DNA of 64,000 nucleotides, from contig OX359245.1 of the NCBI GenBank assembly GCA_947179485.1, positions 3,825,001 through 3,889,000 on the forward strand. The letters run 5' to 3'. Source of the stretch: Allacma fusca (taxonomy: Eukaryota; Arthropoda; Collembola; Symphypleona; Sminthuridae). The translations under genes and the position numbers were made by a program. Position 1 is the first letter of the stretch. Every line of letters begins with the position of its first letter. Positions 48,567-58,540 of the stretch are shown here, one piece after another. Below the pieces are notes generated by a model that worked only from the letters and a program-made list of their open reading frames with translations, was not told where the DNA came from and did no database searches.

Positions 48567-50030
48567 TCTCACATTTACATTACCTAGTTCTAAAATTACT
48601 TCAGGTCGAGAACCTAGACGTTTGAATTATCTCGCAGACTCCTTCTTTATTTAAATTAAAAGTAAAAATTGTTAAATATACCTTTTCTGTTAAACATAAA
48701 TCATCATAAATCACTCCCAAGAAACAGCTCGACCAGAAACCACGTCCTGGTTTATTGACACCTTTGCATTAGGTCATGAGAGCATTTTGATTCATTATTC
48801 AAACACAACAGTCTCACATTGTCCATTTTAGCTTCAGATAGCTCACGTAGCCTACTTCCATACGACGAAGCAAGGTAGTGAGAGTTTAAATAGCATTCCC
48901 TCACTGCTTTCTCAACCCGAAACTCCCGCATCTACACTAGCACGTCGAACATACCGCACAATCCTAAATAAAAAGGGCGACAATATTTTCTGTCCCAGCT
49001 CATTTAATGTTTTAAAACTACGATCAACAATAATAGAATCCATTTCTTTGGTTTACGTGGTTAATTTTATTAAACAAGCTAAATTATATGCAAGCTTTCG
49101 ACATCTAACAGACTGTCATCCTCAGGCACTAACAAGGAATTATTACGATCAGCAAGTTTTCATGCAAGTTCCATATGCAAGTCAAAAGTAAACAGTTAAA
49201 TTGCATTGAAATGTATCTGATCATCCGATCGGATGGAAACCTCAATTTATGCTAATTTCTAATGCCTGGTTGTCATGAAAATATTTTTCCAGATCTGATA
49301 TACAAAGAGAACAGCATTGTAGACATAACCTCCCTTTTATGTATGTCACTATTGTAGAAAGCTCGATTTATACCAGGACCGTGCATGTACATACAGTGTA
49401 GAACACTGTCCCACAAGTATTTCTCTGTATAACTTTCATGCATGCGTTAACCTGTGTTTATGCTTGCGTTTTAAAACCGTAATTTGACTTAAGAGTGTTC
49501 GTAAATCATTTCAAAATCCATGTTTTCATTTAAGAAAATCGTTGTCGTCAGGAAGATTTGAACCCGTACCCCGCGGTAGCATGCTCGACACGTTACGCAT
49601 TAAGCTACGAAAATGTTTTTCTTATGAATTTTTCAATTTTTTCACGCCCGGTGGGTAATAATTTTTTTTACATCTACAGTAGTTGTGAAGTGACCACGTG
49701 ACCCACTGATTGGCGTGGGGTTGAATATTTTTTAAAGAGCTGTTCATTTAAGACCATGTATTTTGGCCTGAACGCACAGTTTACTCAATTCTTATATTAG
49801 TAATAGATTAGTCTCGTGTTTGCATGCTGCATTTAACAACATGCAGGAAATTAAAATCAGTATGCATATCAGCCTTGTTTCTCTATTCGGAATTCGGTAT
49901 AACGGATTTTATTCGTTATTTGCATACATGCATACAACGGCCATTTTTTATAGCTGACAAATTTTATCCCTGAGAATCCGTTATATCGAGTTTTTCCAGT
50001 ATGTACATGCATATATGCTATGAATTATTT
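48567..50030. other. Gene-free stretch
   Basis: No coding segment recognised. It includes a weak tRNA-like stretch at about 49545-49620 that I reject as a tRNA, and loose TATAACGG words near 49880-50000. Confidence 0.3.
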
Positions 50031-50345
50031 ATTACCATATAGCCACGATTGTCAGGTGGATATATATACCTACAACGGATATTATACATCCAAAATATAG
50101 CTTTGGTCGTCCCCAAGCCCCATGTAGCAAATGCATTTAAGGAGTGTGTATGTATGTATATAACGTAAAAATCCTTTTAGAGTTTAAAAACACGCCGTTC
50201 CTGAGCACATACGTTATATCGATATTCGACTGTATTACCTCAGATCCAAAACACTATTGACGCATTTGAAATATTTTCTGAGATACAAATTTTTAATTTT
50301 GATTTTAAATATAGACTTGCATTTCATTATTTTCCTTGAACTATT

Positions 50346-51469
50346 TTAGTTCAGATTTTTGTCCAGCCATGATCTGAGAGGAGCAATATTGGTAAAGACA
50401 CTGTGATATCCTTCCACAGCACACGGGTCTAAAATCCAGCTGACCACACCAGCCAAGTAAGGACGTCTGGCTTCATCCTTGGCAATCAAGACGCCGCCCC
50501 AGTCACCCTATTTTTCACATTAACACATCTATACAGTGCCAATACAAACTGTTTGCCTTTTGGGCATGGAATGCCATGAAATATTTGCAACTCAAAATTA
50601 TATCCGCTGAAACATCTGCTTACATCGCATGTAGAACGTCCAGGAGCCGATGCGCAAATCATATTCTCAGTGATATCCACGCCAATGCGAGAATAGTCCC
50701 TTTTGCAAACAGCTCTATCAACCACATTCAGACTAAGTTTTTGCTGCTGATATGGGAAGAGATATCCAGATGTTACTCCCCAAGCCACAACCTGGACTTC
50801 ACCGGAAGCTTCGATTGTAGGAATTGCCAGCCGAATAGGCTGAACGTTTTGTCTGAATATGAGAGGCTCGGCTAGAGTGACGACTCCAATGTTAAATTCA
50901 TACTCAGGGCTGAAAACAATAATCAGTTCATTTTAATTTTTATGATTTCTCTAAAGAAACAAATTAATATCCTATCCGGAAATGCACAGAAATTGTATGA
51001 AGATTATGAAATTATTGTACTTACTAGTTATAGCTTTCATGAATTTTGATTCCAGCTGCTTCTATGACTTGGACATCGTCCGGACGTTCGTAGATGTCGA
51101 TAGCGCCTGCAACAATGGTTAAATGTTCGGGAAGTAATTCCAGAAGGCAGTTTCCGGCAGTGATGATCCTCCTCTCATCATAAATGGCACCAGCACAAAG
51201 GTGATATGCTTGACCTCCAATGGTTATTTGAATGCTGACGGCAAATGGGAATTCCCTTTCCCCAGCTTTCTCTCCACCAACAAATCTGGGTCCATTCGAA
51301 AAAGGGATACTGGCTGTATTGATTCTATTCACAGCCTTAGGTCTGGAGGGAACTGCGGCTATTGAAAATTTAATTTGTTAATGATACAGTTTTTATGTAA
51401 AATGTAGTAACAGTAAAAACAAATACCTGAAGCCACGACGATCAAAGCAAGTACGATTACTGCCTTCAT
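50346..51469 (-). CDS. Secreted serine protease homologue 3 (catalytically dead)
   Basis: Exons on the minus strand: 51469-51427, 51358-51025, 50909-50624, 50507-50346; 274 residues; donors GTATTT, GTAAGT and GTAAGC. Signal peptide MKAVIVLALIVVAS, R-FVGG site. His position Asn (TAGNC), Asp position Asn (FNIGV), Ser position Trp (GDWGG). It keeps two residues normal for active trypsins that copies 1 and 2 lost: the Trp in VVAWGV and the Trp in VVSWILDPC. It may therefore be closest to the ancestral state. Confidence 0.9.
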
Positions 51470-51748
51470 GTTGGATGATTTCTGGAAGAATTGGAAACGA
51501 ATTGCTTGAATTAGCTCCCAATGGATATTTTGTATGTCTATCAATTCAAGCATGTATCATTTTGTTTTTGACAGGTTCAAGTATTTACAGTCAAGGTTGA
51601 TTAACTGCTTTTCAGGTGTGATTTTTATGTTATGAGAATGTCTTCTATGCATCGTACATAAACGAAGAGCTTGGAAAAATACTCTTTGAAGAGTGTATCG
51701 ATAAAGGATTGATAAAGAATCGTTAGGTTGAAAATAACTTTGTTGAAA

Positions 51749-51835
51749 TTAAATAGGTCCTGGTGCACCTGCTCCTCCTATATATGTATATCCAGATGTT
51801 AATGCTAAATAATCGACAAATCCTGTATTTGTAAA
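51749..51835 (-). pseudogene. Orphan exon of an unrecognised gene (block C copy)
   Basis: Same exon as at 35855-36022, with a good acceptor (TTTTACAG at 51836) and the frame FTNTGFVDYLAL. It stops after 28 codons, where the block A copy continues. Beyond it the block is cut by the word island starting at 51855. Confidence 0.4.
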
Positions 51836-51854
51836 CTGTAAAATCGGTGTGTAC

Positions 51855-52160
51855 CAGTGGTCGTCCTAGGTGTAAAAAGTTTGTTCCCGTTCCCGTTCCT
51901 GTTCCCACTCAATGGGTACTTCCCTTAAGTGTTCCCGTACCCGGACCAGTTATAATGGGAACAGTATTTTAGGTAAGCGTTCCCATGAATTTAATAAAAA
52001 TACGTACCCGGACCCGTTAGTAGTGTTTATAATGGGGAGTAAATCCGGGAACCAGCCCGCCAGGCTTGTTCCCGTAATTCCTTCCCATGGCAGGGTTCGG
52101 GTTTATTGATTTTCCGGAATGTCCTCGGGTTTTATTGATTTTCCGAGTTCGCGGGCGTCA
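51855..52160. mobile_element. Word island (GTTCCCG), hAT-like, cut by the Polinton
   Basis: It starts CAGTGGTCGTCCTAGG (hAT-type left end) exactly where block C stops matching block A, after GTGTGTAC. It is full of GTTCCCG, GTACCCGG and GGGAAC words. No right end is found before the Polinton genes begin. The missing part probably lies beyond the far end of the Polinton. Confidence 0.5.
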
Positions 52161-52340
52161 TCAGTGTTTATTATTCTCGTATTGTGTACGATGTACAAAC
52201 TGAATGCATGTCATTATTGAAGCATTGAAAACTATTAACGACATCTGTGCACAAATTGAGTTACCACCCAGTTTACACAAATACACTCAATCGATTACAT
52301 TACATAGCTACACTTCAGTAAATTTCAGACGCACGACGCA

Positions 52341-53464
52341 ATGTCAGCAGTAAGACAAAGTTATCTTAATCAAAGATTTAATGGTTCATTTTCTGGCATT
52401 GGCACGTTTATCAAAGGAAGTAAAGAGTGGACGGATAAGCGCCAAGTAGAGAAGGAATTATTAAAACTGGATTCATACGCTCTCCATCGTCCTGTCCGCA
52501 ATAAATTTAGGAGGCGTAAAATTATGATAAATTTTATAAATCAGACATGGTCAGCTGATTTGAAAGATATTGCAAATATTGCACCATTGAACAATTGCAA
52601 CACTTTCATCCTAATAGTTGTTGACAGCTTTAGCAAGAAGGCATATGCGAGAATGATAAAATCAAAAGATTCCGAATCTATGATAAAATCATTTCGTTCA
52701 ATCTTCGCAGAAGCTGGTGTCAAACCAATGTTTCTGTTCAGTGATATGGGTCGCGAATTTACTTCAAAACAATTTCGCAAATTCTTAAAAGAAAACCAAA
52801 TTAAGCCATACCACATCTACAGTCACATTAAAGCAGGAATAGCAGAAAGATTTATTCGATCGATTTTTACAAAAATGCAAAGATACATGACTGAGCACAG
52901 CTCAGGTCGTATATATGACGTGCTTCAAGATTTTGTTACAACGTATAACAACACATATCATTCCACAATAGGTCGGGCTCCTAATGCAGTCACAGTGCGA
53001 GATCAGTATGATATTTGGTCTCGCATGTATGGTAAATACATAGAGGAAATGAAAAACCCTGCCCGAAAGCCTCCCAAGTTCAAAGTTAACGATTTGGTAA
53101 GAATTTCGCGCGCAAAGCTACTTTTTGAAAAAGGTAAGTACTTTACTAACTAATCATAACGATTTGGATTTAGATTGAAGGTGCCATTGACAGAGGTAAC
53201 TTGTGTTGATTAGGTTACGCGGAAAACTGGTCTAGGGAGATATTTCGTATTATAAAAGTACAAGTCACGGTTCCATACACGTACTTACTTGAGGATCTGT
53301 CAGACCCTCCTGAAGATATTACAGGACAATTTTATTCTGAAGAATTGGAGCTCGCAAAAATCGAAGAGGATAGATCAGCAACGACAAATACAAACCCGCT
53401 TGAAGAAAGGAAAGAACAAAATAGTGCAGAAGCTGGCATCCAAGAAAAGGACATAACAGCTTAA
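52341..53464 (+). CDS. Polinton integrase (DDE/rve family), spliced
   Basis: Exon 1 is 52341-53133, exon 2 is 53214-53464; 347 residues. The core has the three metal-binding acids D73 (TWSADL), D135 (FSDMGREF) and E169 (GIAERF) with 34-residue spacing in the last pair, as in retroviral and Polinton integrases. The N-terminus lacks a zinc-binding HHCC module, as expected for Polintons. The unspliced frame stops a few residues after the GTAAGT donor. After removal of the 80-bp intron the frame continues into the conserved NWSREIFRI and QFYSEELE stretch of the C-terminal domain. It inserts the element into host DNA. The stop is 2 bp before the next gene. Confidence 0.9.
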
Positions 53465-53466
53465 CC

Positions 53467-55071
53467 ATGTCCATGCACACAGACTACACCCTGGAGGGTG
53501 ATCAAACTGGTCTAAGCTCCCTGAGAAACGTTTACGCGATTCTCTCAAGCAAATCAAATCCGGATGGGGTTGGATTGGTTGGAAACATTGTAAATGGATT
53601 AACGCGACCGCTCAAACTTCAACGGGGGATGTATGACGTTGGTTTAACAAGACTTAAATATACATCTCAACCGAAAACGAAAACAGTGCGCAAGATTAGA
53701 ACAGTTAGTAGGGTGGCACAACCTCGGATAACTCGACGAATGATCCCAGCTGACGAGAAAGTGCCGTCAGGTCTATTGTATCAGGATTATTTACCACCTG
53801 CCAAAATAACATTAAAATATAAAAATAAAGATGCAAGTTTATTAAACTTTATTATACGAATTAACGACTCGTTAAAAGCTAGTAAGCAAAAAATATCCTT
53901 CAATATTCGAGCGTTGCCTGAATCGAAATATGTAGTTACAGTATCTAATGCAATGGAAGATCCAGAGGAGGTTTTAGAATTATCGCAGAATTTAGCCTCT
54001 CTAATAGGATTCAAGCGTAAGCTATTTCAGCGAGGCCTATTCACGGCTGAAGACATTGTAAATGAAGATATGTACAAAAATCTGACAGCGCACACGCAGT
54101 TCGAAGTTTCCATTGTGAAGCATAATTACAAGGGAAATTTAATTATGCTACATCAGCAATTTCAAAGTTTGGCTGTCGTTTATAAACACAAAGAGACGAC
54201 AGTGAAAGGCTTTTGTTCTGCACTTTCTACTCGATTGTTGGAATCTGGGTTCGATGTAAAGTTTGAATTTAGTAATGGCAAAAAATGTACAATTTCTGTT
54301 GCAAGAGTCTCTGGAGGACATAAGTCCGATTATATAAATCTTCCCCAGCCCATTGTTCATAGTTTGGGCTTCAACCGCGAGAGGCTTCCAACTGGTCGCC
54401 ACGAAGGTGTTGGCAGCATCAACGAAGCAGAGTTTAAGAAAATTCCAGCAGATGATCCACTGTATTTTCGACTAGGCTACACCAGCAAATTGTTTATACC
54501 AATGAAAGAACCGAAAACAATGGCAGTTAATGACGTTATTGACGAATTAAACGAAGCATTTAAAAATGAAAAATTCCCAGAGTTTGATATTAAGTTTCAG
54601 TACGGAAACGGAGCAATGTTTGTAAATCAAATTCCGCGCTACTTTTCCATTGAGTTACCCGTGCCAGTAAAGAGATACTTTGAAATACCGTTGTTGACAC
54701 TGTTTGAAAATGGTACCAGCATCGAGGTTGGACACGAAATTGTCGTTCAGGAACAGCAAATGCGTGAGGTCGAGGAGGGTGAAGACGAAATTGTACCTGT
54801 TCTGTCGGAGGCAAAGCGATTATTAGTTTTACTAAATTGCGTGGAAAATCAGTTTTATAAAAACCATTTTGTTCCGCTGTTGGCAGAGCTAGCAATGGAA
54901 ACAGAACCAAATAAGGAAGTTGAAAAGGAATTCCATCCAGTTTCATATATACCAGTCAACTGTGAACAACTTAGCATTTTACGTGTCGACTTTTTAGACG
55001 AGTACTTTCAACCCTGGGATTTATCCAAGGAGGAGACGAGTGTTATTTTAAACTTTAGACCAAGAATTTAA
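53467..55071 (+). CDS. Large virion-type Polinton protein (penton/minor-capsid candidate)
   Basis: 534 residues, start at the first ATG 2 bp after the integrase stop. The N-terminal part has a YAILSSKSN...YDVGLTRLKY layout, there are two LGF-type turns (SLIGFKRKLF, HSLGFNRERL), and the protein ends LSILRVDFLDE...TSVILNFR. These fit a recurrent large Polinton protein that ends in a beta-rich domain with a final LHFR-like strand. Position next to the capsid gene supports a structural role. I cannot tell from sequence alone whether it is the penton or another surface protein. A Lys/Arg-rich stretch at about residues 69-92 and an acidic loop (EVEEGEDE) are notable. Confidence 0.6.
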   Translation: MSMHTDYTLEGDQTGLSSLRNVYAILSSKSNPDGVGLVGNIVNGLTRPLKLQRGMYDVGLTRLKYTSQPKTKTVRKIRTVSRVAQPRITRRMIPADEKVPSGLLYQDYLPPAKITLKYKNKDASLLNFIIRINDSLKASKQKISFNIRALPESKYVVTVSNAMEDPEEVLELSQNLASLIGFKRKLFQRGLFTAEDIVNEDMYKNLTAHTQFEVSIVKHNYKGNLIMLHQQFQSLAVVYKHKETTVKGFCSALSTRLLESGFDVKFEFSNGKKCTISVARVSGGHKSDYINLPQPIVHSLGFNRERLPTGRHEGVGSINEAEFKKIPADDPLYFRLGYTSKLFIPMKEPKTMAVNDVIDELNEAFKNEKFPEFDIKFQYGNGAMFVNQIPRYFSIELPVPVKRYFEIPLLTLFENGTSIEVGHEIVVQEQQMREVEEGEDEIVPVLSEAKRLLVLLNCVENQFYKNHFVPLLAELAMETEPNKEVEKEFHPVSYIPVNCEQLSILRVDFLDEYFQPWDLSKEETSVILNFRPRI

Positions 55072-55100
55072 ATATTTAGTGCAAAACCGGCGTCGATATA

Positions 55101-55472
55101 ATGAGGCAAGTAGAGTGCGACGATAAAGCCTGCTATCTGGAACCAAAAACTAGTCAGTTGCAGATTGGCAGTGGTTCAGTTGACGCATCGTCAATGGCTG
55201 GTGGCAGTAGTGGTCTTTCTTCAGAAGCCAGCTCTTACCTCATACCTTTGAAAAACAGTGCAAGCGGTTCTAGAGCAGGCGTACCTCGACGGAAACGAAG
55301 ACAGAAGCAACAGAGCGGAGGCGGAAGAAGGCGTAAACGAAGTACAACAACGACCAAGCGTAGACGAAAAAGGTCAGTCAAAAGTCGTCGAGGACCTCTA
55401 CGAAAGATTCAAGTTGGAGCGGGAAGGCGGAGATCAAAAGTAGTAAAACGCAAGTGCGTCAGGCGTAATTAA
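55101..55472 (+). CDS. Small, very basic Polinton protein (core/DNA-binding candidate)
   Basis: 123 residues. The N-terminal half is Ser/Gly-rich. From about residue 63 on it is dominated by Arg and Lys (VPRRKRRQKQQ, GGGRRRKRS, TKRRRKRSVKSRRG). It lies between the large virion protein and the capsid gene, 11 bp before the latter. By composition and place it could condense the genome inside the virion, as basic core proteins do in adenoviruses. No homologous family is recognised. An AATAAA stands in the 11-bp spacer after it. Confidence 0.55.
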   Translation: MRQVECDDKACYLEPKTSQLQIGSGSVDASSMAGGSSGLSSEASSYLIPLKNSASGSRAGVPRRKRRQKQQSGGGRRRKRSTTTTKRRRKRSVKSRRGPLRKIQVGAGRRRSKVVKRKCVRRN

Positions 55473-55483
55473 ATAAAATAAAC

Positions 55484-56922
55484 ATGGATGCTAACTCGGT
55501 GTTTCTGGAGCGTCCCACCGTGTTTGAGGGCTCGACACAATCTCTTCGATCAGAATTGAACCTATTTCAGCTTCCTCCAACTGACGTTAGCATTCAACAG
55601 AGCTCGGACTATATTCCATGTTTCCCCCTTGTCTCCGTCAAGGAGACGTACAATCCAATAGAGTTTTATTTAATGTCAGATACGAACGGGTACGTTGATC
55701 CCTCAGACTGTTTCCTCGCCATGACATGTCGCATATTAAGAGCTGATGGGAAAAATTGTGACGACACAGATATTTGCGCACCCAGTTCTAATTTCTTTCA
55801 CGCAATGTTCAACAATCTGGAAGTTTATCTGAACGGAACATTGATATCGGACAGTAATAACCATTACCCAACAATGTCATACATTCAGCGACTTCTTTCG
55901 GCAAGCGCCGTTGAAAAAACGAACAAATTGAAGAATGAGTTTTGGTATCCCAACGTTAAAAAGGAAGAATTTAAGATAACCGATGCCGGATTTAAAAACC
56001 GTTATGAAAAAAGCAAGAATTCCAAGCAATTCACCCTTTTGGGGAATCTCAATTGCAACATTTTCAACCAAAATCGATACTTGCCAGCTGGAAGTGATTT
56101 GAGAATTCTGCTGAGGCGCAGTCCTCCTGAACTTTGTATTGATTCCAGTGTTGCCACCCTTCCCGGTATCTCAGGCACTCCCTACCGCTATGACATAAAC
56201 GAGGCAGTGTTCTACGTTTCGAAAAAGGTTGTGTCAAAGCAAGTAATTGATATTCATCGCCATGAATTGTCGTTGGGAAGAACATTTAAATACCCAATTG
56301 TCAACGCTGACTTGAAAACCTTTTCTGTACCCCAAGGTTTAAGTCAGGTCACAACTGAAGGTATACTGCTTGGAAGAATTCCAAAAGTAATTGTTTGCGG
56401 AATAGTTGCAGCTGATGCGTTTATGGGAAGCGTAACAAAAGATGCATTTAATTTTGTGCACAAAAACTTATCGGAAATTGGATTTTCATGGAATGGTGAG
56501 ACAATCCAACACCGCATAATTCCACTCAGTTTTACAACCGTCAACGGTGCTGGCGAGGACAATTTTCTCCTAGCTCTGCGCTCATTGCAAAATACAGCGG
56601 GGTCTCAACTGTTGGGGAATTCGATTTGTCGCGACAATTACAAAGAGGGTATACCAGAATAAATAAATTACAAGCATAGATTGTTTATAAATTATGCATT
56701 TGAATTCTAATTGCATTGGGTTTGTTTAAAGGAAATGTCCTAATTGCGGTGGACTTGCTGCCCAACCAAAGCGACGCCCTCTCTGTCAACCGTCGTGGAA
56801 ATATAAAAATTCATTTAAGGTTCAAATCTCCACTAGATGAAGCTGTTCAAGTTGTAGTTTACAGTCACTTTCAGAATGTTCTTGAAATTGATTCAAATAA
56901 AGCAGTTTTGCTAGACTATTAG
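55484..56922 (+). CDS. Polinton major capsid protein (double jelly-roll, PY), spliced
   Basis: Exon 1 is 55484-56648, exon 2 is 56732-56922; 451 residues. Near the start LNLFQLPPTDVSIQQS is the normal opening of Polinton capsid proteins. VEYHPL-like, LEVYLNGTLIS and YPTMSYIQRLLS stretches follow in the usual order. The last strand block (LIAVDLLPN and NVLEIDSNKAVLLDY) lies in exon 2. Unspliced, the frame ends 4 codons after the donor, which would remove the final strands. The 83-bp intron starts GTATAC and ends TTTAAAG. AATAAATAAA lies inside it, so premature polyadenylation is conceivable. It forms the capsid shell as trimers in the known family. Confidence 0.87.
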
Positions 56923-56926
56923 TAAT

Positions 56927-57412
56927 ATGAATACTAATACCTTAATTAATATACTAACTTATATCTCAAAGGTTTACAAAATTAAAATTCCGTTTCATGT
57001 ACTTGCTGCAGATGAATTTAGTTCTGTAGTTGAAAATTTAAAAACTACTGCACGCGCATGTTTTTTTGTAGTTAATACAGATGTAGCTACTAAGCCAGGA
57101 AAACACTGGGTTTGTTTTTACATGCGTAATGTTGGAAGTTTTGAATATTTTGACAGTTTTGGTAAAAACATTAAAATATACAAAAATATAAATCTAAGTC
57201 AAAATCTTTTTAATAAGGAAAATTGTAGATCATTGCAAAAGTGGAATTCAGATATTTGCGGTCAGTATTGTATACTATTTGTATTGTATAGAGCATTAGG
57301 TCTGTCATTTGAAAAATATTTGTCACAGTTTAAATCTGGACAAATTTATAATGATAGGCTAGTCTGTAGCAAATTGAGAAAATTAATCGTAAATAAATTG
57401 TTGTTTAAATAA
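56927..57412 (+). CDS. Polinton maturation protease (adenain-type cysteine protease)
   Basis: 161 residues, start 4 bp after the capsid stop. The catalytic set is visible: H60 in KHWVCFY, D76 in YFDSFG, Q104 in SLQKW (oxyanion) and C111 in DICGQYC. Spacing and order match the adenovirus protease / Ulp1-like clan. It is expected to cleave capsid precursors during virion maturation. The length is close to the short Polinton form. The gene is AT-rich (many Ile, Asn, Lys). Confidence 0.88.
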   Translation: MNTNTLINILTYISKVYKIKIPFHVLAADEFSSVVENLKTTARACFFVVNTDVATKPGKHWVCFYMRNVGSFEYFDSFGKNIKIYKNINLSQNLFNKENCRSLQKWNSDICGQYCILFVLYRALGLSFEKYLSQFKSGQIYNDRLVCSKLRKLIVNKLLFK

Positions 57413-57507
57413 TCTACACTTTGGATGTAATTGTGTCAATAAACATTCGACCCTGTACATTGAAATATTCCAGTTGTATATCTTCTGTCGCATATAACAT
57501 ATTGAGA

Positions 57508-58194
57508 ATGGAAGTCAACACAAGTAGTGCTACCGCTGCTGCTGTAAATTCAATAAATTACGCTTTCTCACATCCTGCAACAATTCTGGCATCAGGAGCA
57601 ACTGGAAGTGGTAAAACGGTTAATACATTAGAAATGATACGCAGGCGCTACGAACTTTTTGATACACGAATTGACAAGGTAATATATGTCTATAGTGATT
57701 TTCAGAAGGAATTTTATCGTCTCCAGGAAGAGGACAAAAATATAATATTTACTAATAAAATATTTGACATTGAAGAACTAACGAGTGACCCCTGTTTAAT
57801 AGTGCTCGATGATCAAGGTGATTTATTGTCGAAGCAGGAGTATCGAGACCTCGTAATTCGATACTTTATAAAACACAGTCATCATCGGGGAGCTAGTATT
57901 ATTCTTATATTACAAAATCCCTTCGTAAAAGGCCTACGGGAAGTTAATTTAAACACTCAAATACTTATACTTTACGATTCTCCGAGAGACCGCAGTGTAA
58001 TTACTAATATTGCTAGACAAATTTGTCCAGGTCAAACAGGGTTTTTGACTTCCGCTTATGTGAAAGCTGTAACGAGCAAGTCATATGGTTATTTACTTTT
58101 AGACATGCACCCTAAAAATAAAAAATATTCGTACTGGGTGAGAAACTCAATATTTCCAGACGACGAACATAGTGAAGTATACAGTCCGCAATAA
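57508..58194 (+). CDS. Polinton genome-packaging ATPase (A32 / FtsK-HerA type)
   Basis: 228 residues from the ATG at 57508. An upstream extension to 57421 lacks an ATG and would add non-conserved residues. Walker A GATGSGKT is at residues 30-37, Walker B CLIVLDDQ at 96-103, followed by the ILILQN-type sensor strand. These mark the ATPases that pump DNA into capsids of Polintons, poxviruses and adeno-like relatives. The frame is intact, with no intron seen. The stop is 1 bp before the next ATG. Confidence 0.9.
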   Translation: MEVNTSSATAAAVNSINYAFSHPATILASGATGSGKTVNTLEMIRRRYELFDTRIDKVIYVYSDFQKEFYRLQEEDKNIIFTNKIFDIEELTSDPCLIVLDDQGDLLSKQEYRDLVIRYFIKHSHHRGASIILILQNPFVKGLREVNLNTQILILYDSPRDRSVITNIARQICPGQTGFLTSAYVKAVTSKSYGYLLLDMHPKNKKYSYWVRNSIFPDDEHSEVYSPQ

Positions 58195-58195
58195 T

Positions 58196-58540
58196 ATGTT
58201 GTTGCAAACCAACACATTTGAAAATAACTTCAAATTTCTAAGACATCTCGCTCTGAGCAAGAGACAATCCTTCAAAAACATTTTACGTAACTGTTCCGAC
58301 CAAGAACTTGCTACTGTTGCAGAAGCAATCATAAATCTCAATTTGTTTTGCAAGCATTCGACCAAAGTTGTCTGTAAGTACGTAAGAACGTTAGAACGTC
58401 AAGCGGGAAATATAAACTTGATTCGAAAGAATTTGTATAGAAATTCTTCACTTGTCCAGGCATTATTGGCAACGGTTTTTCTCAAAGTGTATATTTGTGA
58501 AATAGTTTTATTCAGTTGTCAGCAATGGCAAAGGTCATGA
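58196..58540 (+). CDS. Small Polinton protein of the helical, Lys/Arg-rich type
   Basis: 114 residues, ATG 1 bp after the ATPase stop. The sequence is helical and basic in the middle (FLRHLALSKRQSFKNILRNC, CKYVRTLERQ) and ends in a hydrophobic stretch (LVQALLATVFLKVYIC). This layout, a basic helical domain followed by a hydrophobic LL-rich tail, is common in a small protein next to the ATPase in Polintons and adintoviruses. A virion-internal or membrane-active role is possible; no activity can be assigned. It overlaps the start of the next gene by 16 bp. Confidence 0.5.
   Translation: MLLQTNTFENNFKFLRHLALSKRQSFKNILRNCSDQELATVAEAIINLNLFCKHSTKVVCKYVRTLERQAGNINLIRKNLYRNSSLVQALLATVFLKVYICEIVLFSCQQWQRS

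Noticed and set aside
49545..49620. tRNA-like stretch on the minus strand with a B-box-like GGTTCAAATC and TAGCTTAATG
   Set aside because: Acceptor and T stems do not pair, the D loop is too long and the anticodon stem folds as a short hairpin instead; at best a tRNA-derived repeat.
53787..54946. Minus-strand frames within the Polinton virion genes
   Set aside because: They lie opposite long conserved plus-strand genes and have no domain signature.
56547..56732. Capsid gene broken by a nonsense mutation before its last strands
   Set aside because: A phase-matched GT-AG intron explains the interruption, and three other genes of the element have similar introns.
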